A stretch of 64,000 nt of DNA, from NCBI RefSeq assembly GCF_024529975.1, contig NZ_AP024897.1, forward strand, positions 2,666,001-2,730,000, in the 5' to 3' direction. Shown in pieces: positions 17,941-28,483 of this stretch. The position numbers and the translations under genes are program-made. The number at the start of each line of letters is the position of its first letter. Position 1 is the stretch's first letter. Origin of the DNA: Vibrio quintilis. GTDB taxonomy: Bacteria > Pseudomonadota > Gammaproteobacteria > Enterobacterales > Vibrionaceae. Under the pieces are notes generated by a model. It was given only the letters and a program-made list of their open reading frames with translations. It did not search any database and was not told the DNA's origin.

Positions 17941-18735
17941 TCAGGATTTGTCACCGGCTTCATCTGACGACTCACCCGTCACTTCTAAAGCAACCTGATA
18001 ATTATCAAGAATAGCCTGAATTTCTTCCGGTGGTGCGACATCCGTAAATAAGGTATCAATCTGAGAGATGTTGCCTAATTTCACCATCGCATTCCGGCCA
18101 AACTTCGAATGATCAACAGCCAGGAACACATGACGGCTGTTCTCAATAATTGCCTGCTTCACACGGACTTCATGGTAATCAAAATCAAGCAGTGAACCAT
18201 CAAAATCAATGCCACTGATCCCTAAAATGCCAAAGTCCAGCCGGAACTGCCGGATAAAATCCAGCGTCGCCTCTCCGATAATGCCACCATCGCGGTTACG
18301 AACTTCTCCACCAGCAAGAATCACTTTAAAATCCGTCTTTGATAACAACATCGAGGCCACATTCAGATTATTGGTCACAACCCGCAACTGTTTATGATTC
18401 TTAATCAGAGCCCGGGCAACAGCTTCAGGCGTTGTTCCGATATCAATAAAAAGCGTCGCCTGATCGGGAATATGCCTGACAAGTGCTTCAGCAATATGAT
18501 CCTTTTCTGAAAAATTTTGTGATTTTCTCAGTGAATATGACGTATTCTCTGAGCTGAGTGGCATGGTTGCACCACCGTGATAACGCCGGATCTGATTTTT
18601 ATCTGCCAGCTCATTCAGGTCCCGGCGAATTGTCTGCGGGCTCACCTGAAAATGTTCAACCAGCTCCTCGGTACTGACATACCCCTGTTTCTTGACTAAT
18701 TCAGTTATTTTCTGGTGTCTTGGAATTTGTTTCAC
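17941..18735 (-). CDS. glpR: Glycerol-3-phosphate regulon repressor, DeoR family
   Basis: This 264-residue repressor has the DeoR winged helix at its N-terminus (YVSTEELVEHFQVSPQTIRRDLNEL, split here as YVSTEELVEHF and QVSPQTIRRDLN) and the effector-binding half with LFIDIGTTPEA and ILAGGEVRNRDGGIIGEATL. It tracks E. coli GlpR closely; glycerol-3-phosphate is the inducer. The GTG at 18735, preceded by GGGGAG seven bases upstream, is chosen over a TTG six codons earlier. It sits between glpK and glpD, all on the same strand. Confidence 0.95.
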   Translation of the reverse strand: MKQIPRHQKITELVKKQGYVSTEELVEHFQVSPQTIRRDLNELADKNQIRRYHGGATMPLSSENTSYSLRKSQNFSEKDHIAEALVRHIPDQATLFIDIGTTPEAVARALIKNHKQLRVVTNNLNVASMLLSKTDFKVILAGGEVRNRDGGIIGEATLDFIRQFRLDFGILGISGIDFDGSLLDFDYHEVRVKQAIIENSRHVFLAVDHSKFGRNAMVKLGNISQIDTLFTDVAPPEEIQAILDNYQVALEVTGESSDEAGDKS

Positions 18736-18863
18736 GCCACTCTCCCCGGGCAATCAGATCATACCGCCAGACAAACTGCCGCTGATATACCCCAAAAAAA
18801 TATTCAATTTAAACTGATGGTCAACGGATTATCCGTGAGCCGTCTTTAATTTTTTACACAACA

Positions 18864-18887
18864 AAAAAGGGCAACAACGCCCTTTTT
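18864..18887. terminator. Bidirectional terminator between glpK and glpR
   Basis: GGGC-AACAAC-GCCC is flanked by A and T runs on both sides, so it ends glpK transcripts on the reverse strand. glpR therefore probably depends on its own promoter. Confidence 0.75.
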
Positions 18888-18909
18888 GCGATAGAGGAAT
18901 AAGATGACA

Positions 18910-20424
18910 TCATTCCCCGTCACTGAGTTTTGCCCACGCCTGCACACAATAAACAGCACGCTTCCACCCCCGGTAACGGCTGTTTCTCTTTTCTTCGTCG
19001 TGATGCGGCATAAATGACCGGTCGAGTTCTGCCTTATCCTGTAATTCGTCCAGACTATGCCAGAAACCAACAGCCAGTCCCGCGAGATACCCGGCGCCTA
19101 ATGCAGTGACCTCAGTAACTTTGGGGCGATGAACCTCAGCATCCAGCACATCAGCCTGAAACTGCATCAGAAAATTATTCGCAACAGCGCCACCATCCAC
19201 CCTTAAAGCCGATAATTGAATGTCAGAATCCGCCTGCATTGCGTCGAGCACATCTCTGGTTTGATAAGCAATACTCTCCAGAGTTGCACGGATAATGTGA
19301 TTGGCATGACTGCCACGGGTTAATCCAACAATCATCCCCCGGGCATAAGCATCCCAGTAAGGCGCTCCCAGCCCGGTAAATGCAGGCACAACATACACTC
19401 CTTCTGAAGAATCGACTTTGGTCGCAAAATATTCAGAATCTTTCGCATCATCCAGTAACTTCATCTCATCACGTAACCACTGGATGGACGCCCCGCCCAT
19501 AAATACAGCCCCTTCAAGCGCGTAGACCGGTTGTCCGCCAGGCCCGCAGGCAATTGTTGTCAGTAAGCCATGAGAAGAACTCACTTTTTCTTTGCCGGTA
19601 TTCATCAGCAAAAAACATCCGGTCCCGTAGGTATTTTTCGCCTGTCCGGGTTCGACACACATCTGTCCGAAAAGCGCCGCCTGTTGATCACCGGCAATCC
19701 CGGCGATGGGAATACGTGTTCCCCCTTTGCCGCCGATATTAGTTTGACCATAGATTTCAGAAGAGCATTTTACTTCAGGCATCATCGACAATGGAATATC
19801 CAGTTCCTCAAGCAACCTCAGATCCCAGCTGAGGGTATTGATGTTAAACAGCATCGTGCGGGAAGCATTGGTAAAGTCAGTCACATGCACGCGGCCCTGT
19901 GTCATGTTCCATACCAGCCAGGTATCCACCGTACCAAACAGCAAACGGCCGGCTTCTGCATCTTCTCTGGCACCTTTGACGTTGTCTAAGATCCACTTTA
20001 TCTTTGTGCCGGAAAAATATGGGTCTGGTAACAAGCCGGTATTTTCCCGGATATAGTCCTCAAGACCACGCTGTTTCAGTGTTTCACATATTCCGGTTGT
20101 CCGCCGGCACTGCCATACAATCGCATTGTAAACCGGCTTACCGGTTTCTTTATTCCAGACAATCGTTGTTTCACGCTGATTTGTTATTCCGATTGCAGCA
20201 ATTTGATCACTCCGGATACCGGACTTCCCAAGCGATTCAATTAAAGTTGCACTTTGTGTCGCATAAATTTCCATAGGATCATGCTCAACCCAACCGGATT
20301 CCGGATAGATTTGCTGCAGTTCACGTTGAGATATACTCACAATAGTCGCATTTTTATCCAGCACCACAGCACGGGAGCTCGTTGTCCCCTGATCTAAAGC
20401 AACAATATATTCAGGTTCATTCAT
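18910..20424 (-). CDS. glpK: Glycerol kinase
   Basis: This 504-residue FGGY-family kinase phosphorylates glycerol to sn-glycerol-3-phosphate. [13 protein letters not shown] at the N-terminus is the phosphate-binding loop, and [23 protein letters not shown] holds the family signature. E. coli GlpK has 502 residues. The usual partner glpF is not in this window. The 403 bases upstream hold a GlpR-like site. Confidence 0.97.
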   Translation of the reverse strand: MNEPEYIVALDQGTTSSRAVVLDKNATIVSISQRELQQIYPESGWVEHDPMEIYATQSATLIESLGKSGIRSDQIAAIGITNQRETTIVWNKETGKPVYNAIVWQCRRTTGICETLKQRGLEDYIRENTGLLPDPYFSGTKIKWILDNVKGAREDAEAGRLLFGTVDTWLVWNMTQGRVHVTDFTNASRTMLFNINTLSWDLRLLEELDIPLSMMPEVKCSSEIYGQTNIGGKGGTRIPIAGIAGDQQAALFGQMCVEPGQAKNTYGTGCFLLMNTGKEKVSSSHGLLTTIACGPGGQPVYALEGAVFMGGASIQWLRDEMKLLDDAKDSEYFATKVDSSEGVYVVPAFTGLGAPYWDAYARGMIVGLTRGSHANHIIRATLESIAYQTRDVLDAMQADSDIQLSALRVDGGAVANNFLMQFQADVLDAEVHRPKVTEVTALGAGYLAGLAVGFWHSLDELQDKAELDRSFMPHHDEEKRNSRYRGWKRAVYCVQAWAKLSDGE

Positions 20425-20827
20425 ACGATCCTTTTATCCTTTATTGTGAGTGATAGTTCTGTCTGTGTATTATTGTGTACAAGACACCATAAACCGAAAG
20501 TAAACCAACAAAAAATGAGCGTTCGAACATAAAATGGCCGTGTTATGTTAAAAAATGCATAAGTTCATTTCAAAAAAATAACTGTATCAGTTCAATTTCA
20601 AGTTGAAATCTGAACAAAGATCACTCAAAGTTGTAAAATGTCAAAAAACTCATTGTGTTAGTTCGTATAATCAAGTTCCGAATTATATATGAAATATATT
20701 GATAACGATTTTCTATTTCTCATTCTAATCAGATCGATGTCATCATCCTTCAAAATAAATCAATAAACGGACTGGGATGGGCTCGATCATTCATTTGTTA
20801 TTTTAAATAAATACAAGGATTTAAATT
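20425..20827. promoter_or_regulatory. Divergent glpK / chemoreceptor promoter region with GlpR-like site
   Basis: TTCGAACAT at 20522-20530 matches the site upstream of glpD. ATTTCAAGTTGAAAT (20595-20609) is a near-perfect palindrome of unknown use. No gene was recognised in these 403 bases. Confidence 0.45.
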
Positions 20828-22381
20828 ATGAGTGACGAACGTGTCCGCTATTCAGACAAGGATAGTCTGATATCTACAACATCGCCTTCCAGTCATATTA
20901 CTTATTGTAATGAAGATTTTTGCCAGATCTCCGGATTCAGAGAAGAGGAATTATTAGACAAGCCACATAACGTCATCCGGCATCCGGATATGCCCAAAGC
21001 AGCCTTTGAGCAGCTATGGGATTATATTCAGTCAGGTAAAAGCTGGATGGGTATGGTTAAAAATAAGTGTAAAGAACAGGGAAATTATTACTGGGTCTCT
21101 GCATTTGTCACCCCGATACGCAATGCAAAAGGTGAAGTTTACGAATACCAATCGATCAGAACCCAGCCTTCAGATGAACAAATCAGCCGGGCAACTTCTC
21201 TTTACGCCAAAATGCGTCAGAACAAAGCTTCGGTCAAACGCTTCAGCTGGCTGACCTGCACAGCCGGTCTGATCATTCTTCAGTTTATTATCCTGCTGAC
21301 CGGATTTCTCAATCTGTTCCCTTCAGCGCTGATTCTGGGTACGAGCAGCTTGGTTATGTTGCTGCTGACAGGCACACTATTCAGGCTCAAATCCCGACTC
21401 AGTAAGATACAGCAGCAGGCAAAAAATCATTACGATAACCCATTAATGGAACAACCTTACACCGGTTATTGTGATGACTTATCTTCTGTTGAACTTGCTC
21501 TGTTGATGAAAAAAGCAGAGTTAAGGGCCGTCACAGCCAGAGCCGGTGAAACCTCAGAAAAACTGTTGATTTCAGCAGAAGATGAGCGTGCAAACCGTCA
21601 GGTGATGGCACAAAAGCTGGATGAGCAAACCACAGCAACAGAAGCGATGTCGGTTTCAACCGATCAAATGCTGCACTCAATTGATGATGTTTCCAATCAG
21701 GCCAAACAAAGTTCATCTTTTGCACAGGATGCGGAACAGATGGCAGCGGTTGGCATCAACACCATTCAGGAAACTGTGAAAACAACGGAAAATCTGAGTC
21801 ATATACTGAATGACTCCCGAAAAGCTCTGGAAAAACTTCACACCGATGTGGATGGTATTCAGGCCATTCTGGGATTAATTCAGGAAGTTGCCGAGCAAAC
21901 GAATCTGTTAGCACTGAACGCAGCAATCGAGGCAGCCCGTGCAGGTGAAGCAGGTCGCGGCTTTGCCGTCGTCGCAGATGAAGTCCGGGGATTATCTGAA
22001 AAAACCAGTAATTCCGTTGATGAAATCCGCAGCAAAATTGAAATATTGCAAAACACGGTACAACAGGCCACTCATCACATGCAGTCAGGTCAGGAAACAT
22101 CTGAAAATTGTGTCAACATGTCTTATCAAAGCAACGAAGCCTTCCAGGCTATCGTCAATGATTTGAAAGCGATCAGCGAACAGAGTACCAACACTTCTCA
22201 TGCGATTGTTGAACAGGTTCAGGTCACTCAGGGCATCAGTGAGCACGTTCACCGGATGAAACACACCATATCAGAAACGCAGCTTCTGTCAGATTCATCG
22301 GTGGAACGCACAGACGCTCTGGTTGATCAGATGGAAAGCCTCCAAAGATTAATCAAACAATTTTATACCCAAACAACCTGA
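20828..22381 (+). CDS. PAS-domain methyl-accepting chemotaxis protein (Aer-like)
   Basis: This 517-residue receptor has an N-terminal PAS domain like that of Aer ([14 protein letters not shown], then [13 protein letters not shown]), two hydrophobic segments near residues 145-185 and a long signalling domain with the conserved hairpin tip [22 protein letters not shown]. The PAS domain in Aer binds FAD and reads the redox state for energy taxis; that is inferred here. The last five residues (YTQTT) and the stop codon are written by a copy of the dispersed hairpin repeat, so the C-terminus has been set by that element. Confidence 0.92.
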   Translation: MSDERVRYSDKDSLISTTSPSSHITYCNEDFCQISGFREEELLDKPHNVIRHPDMPKAAFEQLWDYIQSGKSWMGMVKNKCKEQGNYYWVSAFVTPIRNAKGEVYEYQSIRTQPSDEQISRATSLYAKMRQNKASVKRFSWLTCTAGLIILQFIILLTGFLNLFPSALILGTSSLVMLLLTGTLFRLKSRLSKIQQQAKNHYDNPLMEQPYTGYCDDLSSVELALLMKKAELRAVTARAGETSEKLLISAEDERANRQVMAQKLDEQTTATEAMSVSTDQMLHSIDDVSNQAKQSSSFAQDAEQMAAVGINTIQETVKTTENLSHILNDSRKALEKLHTDVDGIQAILGLIQEVAEQTNLLALNAAIEAARAGEAGRGFAVVADEVRGLSEKTSNSVDEIRSKIEILQNTVQQATHHMQSGQETSENCVNMSYQSNEAFQAIVNDLKAISEQSTNTSHAIVEQVQVTQGISEHVHRMKHTISETQLLSDSSVERTDALVDQMESLQRLIKQFYTQTT

Positions 22382-22410
22382 AGATGCAGGATTCAGGTTG
22401 CTTGGGTATA
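22364..22410. repeat. Dispersed TATACCC hairpin repeat, best-preserved short copy
   Basis: TATACCCAAACAACCTGAA (22364-22382) pairs with TTCAGGTTGCTTGGGTATA (22392-22410): 19-base arms with one mismatch and a nine-base loop. The stop codon of the chemoreceptor lies in the left arm. The hairpin may also end its transcript. Confidence 0.8.
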
Positions 22411-22421
22411 TACCTGAGCAA

Positions 22422-22934
22422 TCAGGCCAGTTCCGGAAGTTTATCTGACTCAGCCAGTTTTTTATGCATAATCAAACTGTCAACATATCCCAGAGTCCGA
22501 TGCCTGTATGCTTCCGGAACTGTTCCGATAATACTGAATCCTTCCTTCTGCCACAGACGAACAGCGACTTCGTTAGTTGAAACAACGGAATTGAATTGCA
22601 TCGCCCTGAAACCCATCTTCACGGCTTTAAGTTGAGCATGCTGACACATGGCTCTGGCAACCCCCTTCCCTCTTGCTTTTGGAGCAACCATAAACCCACA
22701 GTTACAAATATGCTTTCCGGGCCCCATTGCATTGGGTTTGATATAATAAGACCCTAAAACCTGACCACTTTCCTCACAAATATATGTTTTCACAGGGGTT
22801 TCACACCAAACCGCATACCCTTGTAAATAACTCATATCAGGATCGAATGCATAAGTCTCCTGCGCTTTGATAATCTCTTCAAAAACCGGCCAGAACCGGC
22901 GGAAATCGAGTTCATTCATTTCCCTGATATTCAC
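22422..22934 (-). CDS. GNAT family N-acetyltransferase
   Basis: This 170-residue protein has the acetyl-CoA loop ARGKGVA in VAPKARGKGVARAMCQHA near residue 95 and the later VRLWQKEGF segment of GNATs. The start is GTG with GAGG seven bases before it; an ATG five codons in is the alternative. The substrate is unknown. It is convergent with the chemoreceptor across the hairpin repeat. Confidence 0.85.
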   Translation of the reverse strand: MNIREMNELDFRRFWPVFEEIIKAQETYAFDPDMSYLQGYAVWCETPVKTYICEESGQVLGSYYIKPNAMGPGKHICNCGFMVAPKARGKGVARAMCQHAQLKAVKMGFRAMQFNSVVSTNEVAVRLWQKEGFSIIGTVPEAYRHRTLGYVDSLIMHKKLAESDKLPELA

Positions 22935-23177
22935 ACAAAAACCTCGCCCGTTGCTCGTTATGCCATACTCTGTTCTACAGCACTCCGGCTATCATACAGA
23001 CCCGCTCTGAAAGCCGTCAAGAAAGCCTGAATCACATCAGATTCAAACCGGATATCCTCATCCGTTTCACCGAATTAATTTACAAAATCATAAATTAACG
23101 TCTATTCTCTGTCAGAGAAAACAAAAAGTTAAACAGATATAAAGTGATTTTAATTCATTTGTCCCGGAGAGCACTGA

Positions 23178-23417
23178 ATGGTTATCGTCGCCCGTTTTTC
23201 CCTGCCCCATGAAGCTCATGTTGCCAAAGCCAGCCTGGATGCTGCTGGTATCGTCAGCATTATTGCTGACGAACATTCAATGATTAACATGCAATGGCTC
23301 TTTAATGATATACCCGGCAGTATCAGATTAATGGTTCATGAGGCGGATGCTGAAAATGCCAGAATGATATTGAATGCAGACTTTTCATCAGCTGTCGATG
23401 ATGATGCCATGTGCTGA
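23178..23417 (+). CDS. Small DUF2007-type protein (putative signal-transducing)
   Basis: This 79-residue soluble protein has the DUF2007 layout: an opening MVIVARFSLPHEAHVAKASLDAAGI that resembles a small ferredoxin-like fold, and a RLMVHEADAENARMIL segment. The function is unknown. A GGAGAG ribosome site supports the start. It stands alone between divergent and convergent neighbours. Confidence 0.75.
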   Translation: MVIVARFSLPHEAHVAKASLDAAGIVSIIADEHSMINMQWLFNDIPGSIRLMVHEADAENARMILNADFSSAVDDDAMC

Positions 23418-23564
23418 ATCACGGTCCCTGAATGACGCAATGAGTCTGCTTATCTTAGCAGACATTGTCAGGAATGCTTTTTCAGTGTGATCAGACAAAG
23501 CGTGCACTTACAAACGATTATTTTTTACATTTCACTGTCCTGATTTGCTACTCAGATATCATCC

Positions 23565-23604
23565 TATACCCAAATAACCTGAAGATGCAGGTTCCTTAGG
23601 TATA
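23565..23604. repeat. Dispersed TATACCC hairpin repeat
   Basis: The outer bases TATACC and GGTATA pair, and AACCTG-AAGATG-CAGGTT forms the inner stem. It is a 40-base copy in the spacer after the DUF2007 gene. Confidence 0.75.
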
Positions 23605-23906
23605 AGTCACTTTACAGAAACATTTTTTTCAGAAAAATCTATCTTCCTGAGCAAATACAGAGAAACGAAACTTACCTGCTCATTTTTCCGGAAAATCGCT
23701 CTCAATGTGATATTAATCACATAAAAATAAACCCCGATAAAAATTACAAACATAAAACTAATTTTTAATATAAAATTAAAAACAAGTTAAAAATATTTGA
23801 AAACATCGTTTCAATTTTTAATGTGTGATGGTTTTGAAATCTGTTTTCTTATTATTTTAAGAATCTGTGCTCGGGTATAATAAAACCATATCCGTTTGCA
23901 TACGAT

Positions 23907-23945
23907 AACAAAGCCACCGCTCCCCCCGGTGGCTTTGTTCCTCTT
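23907..23945. terminator. Strong hairpin terminator after the LysR gene
   Basis: AACAAAGCCACC pairs perfectly with GGTGGCTTTGTT across a nine-base loop. On the reverse strand it lies about 25 bases after the LysR stop. Confidence 0.75.
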
Positions 23946-23965
23946 CCCACAGGGTCTGATGACCT

Positions 23966-24853
23966 CTAGCGTTTCCGGTCATGATGTACAGCATCCAGAA
24001 TAAAGTCTCTGAAAGCCTGATTTGCTCTGGAAAGATAGGTATCCTTTCGCCATGCGAGGCTGAGTTCAATCACAAACGACTCTGTAAACGGGCGGGTCAC
24101 AATATGATCGTCTTGCTGAACTGCAATTTTCCACATCGGACAAATGGCATACCCTTGTCGGATAATCGCCTTCGTTAAAGGTAACAGGTTGGTTGTAAAA
24201 GCAATTTTAGGTTGAATTTGTTCCTGTCGGCTAATCGTCTCGATTAATGAGTGGTGATAATAACCTTTGCGGAACAAAACCAGCTCGCAAGAGAGAAAGT
24301 CACTGTACTGAATGGTCTCTTTTTCTGCCAGCGGATGATCCTCTGCCATACAAACAACCATTTCTTCTTCCAGCAACCGCTCACTATCAAGCTCCGGCAA
24401 GACATCATTACTGGCGACAACACCCAGCTCAAGCTCACCATTGAGAAGTGCCTGGCGAATGCTTCGTGTACCTGAATCAACGATATTCACACTTAATCCA
24501 GGATACTGATGCTTAAATGCCATCAACAACGGTGGCAGAAAATAGGAGCCCAGCATACTTGGCACGCCAACCTGAACTTCGCCGTGATCTAATCCTTCGA
24601 ACGCCTGCATTAACAATTTAGCATCATTTGCCTGATTCAGTATTTGCCGGGCATGTTGTAAAAAAGCCTGGCCTTCACTGGTCAGGCTTACTCCCCGCTC
24701 CCGTCGGTGAAACAGGGGAAGTTTCAGTTCGGACTCAAGCTTTTTAATGCTGGCACTAATCGCTGGCTGAGCCAGCGACAACTGCCGGGCGGCACCGGAT
24801 ATCGACCCTTGCTCAACAACGGCAACAAAATACTGAAGCTGTTTTAATTCCAT
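23966..24853 (-). CDS. LysR-family regulator (YnfL-like)
   Basis: This protein of about 295 residues has the LysR helix-turn-helix (GSISGAARQLSLAQPAISASIKKLE region, with LAQPAISASIKKLE at its core) and a periplasmic-binding-like effector domain. MELKQLQYFVAVVEQGS is the typical family start, so the ATG at 24853 is preferred over one 12 codons upstream. It is divergent from an MFS exporter, as ynfL and ynfM are in E. coli, so it probably controls that transporter. The effector is unknown. Confidence 0.87.
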   Translation of the reverse strand: MELKQLQYFVAVVEQGSISGAARQLSLAQPAISASIKKLESELKLPLFHRRERGVSLTSEGQAFLQHARQILNQANDAKLLMQAFEGLDHGEVQVGVPSMLGSYFLPPLLMAFKHQYPGLSVNIVDSGTRSIRQALLNGELELGVVASNDVLPELDSERLLEEEMVVCMAEDHPLAEKETIQYSDFLSCELVLFRKGYYHHSLIETISRQEQIQPKIAFTTNLLPLTKAIIRQGYAICPMWKIAVQQDDHIVTRPFTESFVIELSLAWRKDTYLSRANQAFRDFILDAVHHDRKR

Positions 24854-24975
24854 CCGGATGACCACCATAAACATCGAATTGACCGCCATAAATTATATTT
24901 ATGGATAGTATAAAAACAACATATTTTATTTATTCTGATCAAAACGGTATGCTGCCCGCATATTCCAACCAATCC

Positions 24976-25002
24976 GTATATACCCAAGCGACCTGAAGAT
25001 GT
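24976..25002. repeat. Half copy of the hairpin repeat next to the MFS start
   Basis: GTATATACCCAAGCGACCTG then AAGATG is the left arm only. It ends exactly at the GTG start of the transporter gene, so the repeat forms the translation-initiation region. Confidence 0.6.
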
Positions 25003-26218
25003 GGAGATATCAGCCAAAGTGAAAAACCTGACCCGATACAACCGTTTAGTCCTGGCTGTTTGCCTCTGTTCTGTTGTGACATTTGCTAATATCTATTGGT
25101 TGCAACCATTGCTTCCATTGATTCAGAAAAGCTTTCATCTGAATACTCTGGACACTAACTTAGCGATGTCTGCACCACTGTTGGGAATCGGGGTCGGATT
25201 AATTCTGTTTGCCAGCTGGTCTGATGCAGTCGGGCGACGCAAAATTTTGTTAGCAGGTACAGCGTTCGGTATTGGGGTATCGATCCTGCTGCCTTTCGTC
25301 GAAAGCTATGCTTTATTTCTGACATTAAGATTTTTTCAGGGCATGTTTCTCGCGGTCTGCCCGGCAGTGGCCGTTCCGCTGTTAAGAGAAGAACTGAGAA
25401 AGAGCTGGCTGGCTTCTGCTGTCGGTCTCTATATTGCGGCCAACACGCTGGGTGGATTATGCAGCCGGATTCTTGGTGGTACCGGAGCTGCTTATTTTAA
25501 CAACTGGAATGCTGCCGGATATATTCTGGGCGGAATCAGCCTGTTCTTTTTTGTTGCCATCTATATGTTACTGCCAGAACAGCACCATTTCCGGCCGGAA
25601 AAATTTTGTATCCGTTCCTGTCTGAATGGTTATATAAGCCATATGAAACGCCCGCAGTTAGTTCTGATTTATCTGCTTATCGGGCTGGCATTCGGCACTT
25701 ATGTGAATCAGTACAACTACCTGATGCTCACACTGAGCGAAGCGCCCTATTATATTCCCAGCGATCTGCGCAGCCTGCTGTTTCTGACACTGCTTGGCGG
25801 AACAGCCAGCGCTTCAATGGTCGGCCGCTTTTCGAAAAAACACAGTTTAATCTCGGGCGTCATTACCGGGCTGTTCATGATGCTTCTGGCAAACATATGC
25901 CTGAGCTTCAGCCAGATGCCGATGATTATCATTGGCCTGATACTGACTTCCGTCGGCTTTTTCTTTTGTCATGCGCAGGCAAGTACTCTGATAGGACGCA
26001 GCGTAAGCACTGCAAAAGGAAGTGCGATGGCGCTTTACAGCCTGTTCTATTACACTGGCGCCAGTCTCGGCGTGTTTGCGCTGGAACCTTTTTATCAGGT
26101 CTGGGGATGGCAGGGTATTCTGGGCTGTACCCGGATTGCGCTCGTGTTATGTATACTCTGGGTATTACTCTACCAAATGGTCGACAGAGAAAAACGGAAA
26201 TCTGTCAGAACAGTCTGA
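25001..26218 (+). CDS. Major facilitator superfamily transporter (YnfM-like)
   Basis: This 405-residue protein has about 12 hydrophobic segments and the MFS loop motif DAVGRRKILL near residue 75. It belongs to the small-solute or drug-efflux branch near YnfM; the substrate is unknown. No ATG is near the N-terminus. GTG at 25001 and GTG at 25019 are possible starts, and neither has a well-placed ribosome site. The divergent LysR gene is its likely regulator. Confidence 0.85.
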   Translation: MEISAKVKNLTRYNRLVLAVCLCSVVTFANIYWLQPLLPLIQKSFHLNTLDTNLAMSAPLLGIGVGLILFASWSDAVGRRKILLAGTAFGIGVSILLPFVESYALFLTLRFFQGMFLAVCPAVAVPLLREELRKSWLASAVGLYIAANTLGGLCSRILGGTGAAYFNNWNAAGYILGGISLFFFVAIYMLLPEQHHFRPEKFCIRSCLNGYISHMKRPQLVLIYLLIGLAFGTYVNQYNYLMLTLSEAPYYIPSDLRSLLFLTLLGGTASASMVGRFSKKHSLISGVITGLFMMLLANICLSFSQMPMIIIGLILTSVGFFFCHAQASTLIGRSVSTAKGSAMALYSLFYYTGASLGVFALEPFYQVWGWQGILGCTRIALVLCILWVLLYQMVDREKRKSVRTV

Positions 26219-26260
26219 CAAAGGCGGAAAATTCGCTTTCAATAAGATGTTGTCTCACAT

Positions 26261-26289
26261 AAACGCCCGTCTTAACCGGGCGTTTACCC
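26261..26289. terminator. Bidirectional terminator between the MFS gene and uxuA
   Basis: AAACGCCCG pairs with CGGGCGTTT across a seven-base loop, between the convergent stops of the two genes. Confidence 0.75.
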
Positions 26290-26303
26290 TCAAATCAGTC
26301 TGT

Positions 26304-27491
26304 TCAGGCTGATTTAAAAAACGTCTTTTTCAAAGCCAGTTCCATCCCCCGGATTTCAGCCAGCCCTTTCAAACGACCAATACAGGAATAACCCGGATTT
26401 GTCTGCTTTTTTAAGTCATCAATCATTTGATGCCCATGATCCGGACGCATTGGGATCAAGCGGTTATCTCCGGCAACATGACGCCGGTGTTCTTCTTTTA
26501 ACAGCGCCATCATCACATGATACATATCCACATCACCTTCAAGATGCGCAGCCTCATGGAAACTTTTCTGGTTTTCTTCCCGCTGTGTCGAGCGCAAATG
26601 CGTAAAATAAATCCGGTTGCCATAGGTCTCAATCATGTTCACCAAATCATTATCGCCCCGCACACCATAAGATCCGGTGCACATGGTGATGCCATTCGCC
26701 GGGCTGGGAACAGCATGCGTTAAGGCTTCAATATCTTCGATGGTCGATACAATGCGCGGCAAACCAAGAATCGGACGGGGCGGGTCATCCGGATGAACCG
26801 CAAGTTTGAGGCCATATTGCTCGCAAACCGGTATCAGTGCGTTAAGGAAAAGAATCATGTGCTCACGCAACTTTTCTTTGTCTATGTCTTTATAAGTATC
26901 CAGCCGGGCCTGAAATTCTTCCAGTGTGTACCCTTCTTCTGCCCCCGGGAGACCGGCAATAATATTCGATGTCAGTTTATCTATATCAGACTGAGTCATC
27001 TGCTCAAAACGTGTCTTCGCTTCAGCCTGCTCCTGAGACGTATAGTCTGATTCAGCGCCCGGACGTTTCAGAATAAACAGTTCAAAAGCAGCAAATTCAA
27101 CCTGATCAAACCGCAGTGCTTTTGAGCCATCAGGCAATTCATACTCAAGATCGGTCCGGGTCCAGTCCAGCACCGGCATAAAGTTATAGCAAACCGTGTC
27201 GATGCCGCACTGCGCCAGATTGATCAAAGACTGTTTATAGTTTTCAATCCACTGAATATAATTTCCTGAACGGGTTTTTATCTCTTCATGTACCGGCACA
27301 CTTTCCACAACGGACCAGGTAAAACCTTTAGACTCGATCAAAGCTTTGCGCTTTAATATTTCCTCCCGGCTCCATACTTCTCCATTGGGAATATGATGCA
27401 GTGCATTAACAATACCGGTTGCTCCGGCCTGTTTTATATCATCCAGAGAGACCGGATCATCCGGCCCGTACCAGCGCCATGTCTGTTCCAT
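26304..27491 (-). CDS. uxuA: Mannonate dehydratase
   Basis: This 395-residue enzyme dehydrates D-mannonate to 2-keto-3-deoxygluconate, the last step of the glucuronate branch. It follows E. coli UxuA (394 residues) throughout: [10 protein letters not shown] start, [47 protein letters not shown], and MRPDHGHQM near the end, with histidine and cysteine residues suited to its metal centre. It lies downstream of uxuR on the same strand, with a degenerate hairpin repeat between them. Confidence 0.96.
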   Translation of the reverse strand: MEQTWRWYGPDDPVSLDDIKQAGATGIVNALHHIPNGEVWSREEILKRKALIESKGFTWSVVESVPVHEEIKTRSGNYIQWIENYKQSLINLAQCGIDTVCYNFMPVLDWTRTDLEYELPDGSKALRFDQVEFAAFELFILKRPGAESDYTSQEQAEAKTRFEQMTQSDIDKLTSNIIAGLPGAEEGYTLEEFQARLDTYKDIDKEKLREHMILFLNALIPVCEQYGLKLAVHPDDPPRPILGLPRIVSTIEDIEALTHAVPSPANGITMCTGSYGVRGDNDLVNMIETYGNRIYFTHLRSTQREENQKSFHEAAHLEGDVDMYHVMMALLKEEHRRHVAGDNRLIPMRPDHGHQMIDDLKKQTNPGYSCIGRLKGLAEIRGMELALKKTFFKSA

Positions 27492-27531
27492 AGTTAAATA
27501 CCTTTATTATTTGCTGAGCTGACTTTGATAA

Positions 27532-27559
27532 CAAACAGCCTGAATATACAGGTTGTTTC
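27532..27559. repeat. Degenerate copy of the hairpin repeat between uxuR and uxuA
   Basis: AACAGCCTG-AATATA-CAGGTTGTT keeps the inner stem of the repeat, but the TATACCC ends are eroded. Confidence 0.5.
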
Positions 27560-27570
27560 GGTTTAGACCA

Positions 27571-28317
27571 TTACCTGAACAAAAAGCCATCAAACTGCGG
27601 ATCATCCACATCGGACAATTCAAACAGTGTCTGTTTGACATTTTCAAGATGTTGCCACATTGCGTTTCTGGCAGCCTCAGGGGCTCTTCGCTGTAATGCA
27701 TGTAAAATCTTTTCATGATCTTCAAGCCACGCAGTCCGGTAAGTCACATTGGTGATACGGGTATGTAGCTGACGCCACATCGGACTGTCATCGCGACGCA
27801 GCCATAAATCTTTCACAATATCGCTGAGTACACTGTTCTGGGATGCTTCCGCGATCGTCAGATGAAACATCTCATCACCGTCATAGTCGCCATGTCCGGT
27901 TTCAAGTTGCTGGCGTTCTGTATTTAAAGCATCCCGCAATTTAGAAATATCATTCTTGGTCACATGCTCTGCTGCAAAACCAGCAATCTGACTCTCAACC
28001 ACCTGACGGGCCTGTAATAACTCAAATGGTCCAATATCTGATCCGATTCTTGAATGAGGGAGTACACCTTCCTGAATGTTCTCAGGTAATGCAGTCACAT
28101 AAACACCGGATCCTTTGCGAACTTCAACCATTCCCTGAAGTTCAAGCATAATGATCGCTTCTCTGACTACCGAACGACTTACTTCCATCGCCTCTGCAAT
28201 ATCTCGTTCCGGCGGCAGGCGATCACCGACATGAAACTCACCGGAACGGATTCGTTGTTGCAGACTCATCCCAATTTCCTGATAAAGTCGTTTGGGTGTG
28301 GTAATCGCTATATTCAT
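27571..28317 (-). CDS. uxuR: GntR/FadR-family repressor of hexuronate genes
   Basis: This 248-residue regulator has a GntR winged helix (RLPPERDIAEAMEVSRSVVR, residues 33-52) and an all-helical FCD effector domain. It resembles E. coli UxuR/ExuR. Palindromes of the form ATTGG-N4-CCAAT, which match the UxuR-type operator as I know it, occur just upstream of this gene and in the dctP-dctQ gap, so self-control and control of the TRAP transporter operon are likely. The inducer is probably fructuronate or another hexuronate. Confidence 0.9.
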   Translation of the reverse strand: MNIAITTPKRLYQEIGMSLQQRIRSGEFHVGDRLPPERDIAEAMEVSRSVVREAIIMLELQGMVEVRKGSGVYVTALPENIQEGVLPHSRIGSDIGPFELLQARQVVESQIAGFAAEHVTKNDISKLRDALNTERQQLETGHGDYDGDEMFHLTIAEASQNSVLSDIVKDLWLRRDDSPMWRQLHTRITNVTYRTAWLEDHEKILHALQRRAPEAARNAMWQHLENVKQTLFELSDVDDPQFDGFLFR

Positions 28318-28400
28318 AACTTATCAACTCAGTTCTTATCAGTTTATTTAAAATAATACGCCATGTCAGAATGGTCAGACGTATATTATCACTCCAATTA

Positions 28401-28416
28401 AATTGGTCAACCAATT
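28401..28416. promoter_or_regulatory. UxuR-type operator upstream of uxuR
   Basis: AATTGGTCAACCAATT has perfect seven-base arms around a two-base centre. It lies 84 bases before the uxuR start. Confidence 0.7.
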
Positions 28417-28483
28417 CACAGGCAAAACCTGTTTTTCTTTCCGGAGAGCACTTATTACCCACACTCTCCGGATAATTTTCAGG

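Larger units (their letters stand above)
23418..23965. other. Intergenic region with hairpin repeat and terminator
   Basis: This 548-base stretch has no recognised gene. It contains one dispersed hairpin repeat, a long AT-rich stretch (23640-23880), and the terminator of the leftward LysR gene. Confidence 0.6.

Noticed and set aside
22384-22635. Rightward 83-codon frame after the chemoreceptor
   Set aside because: It begins inside the hairpin repeat and lies antisense to a well-supported GNAT gene.
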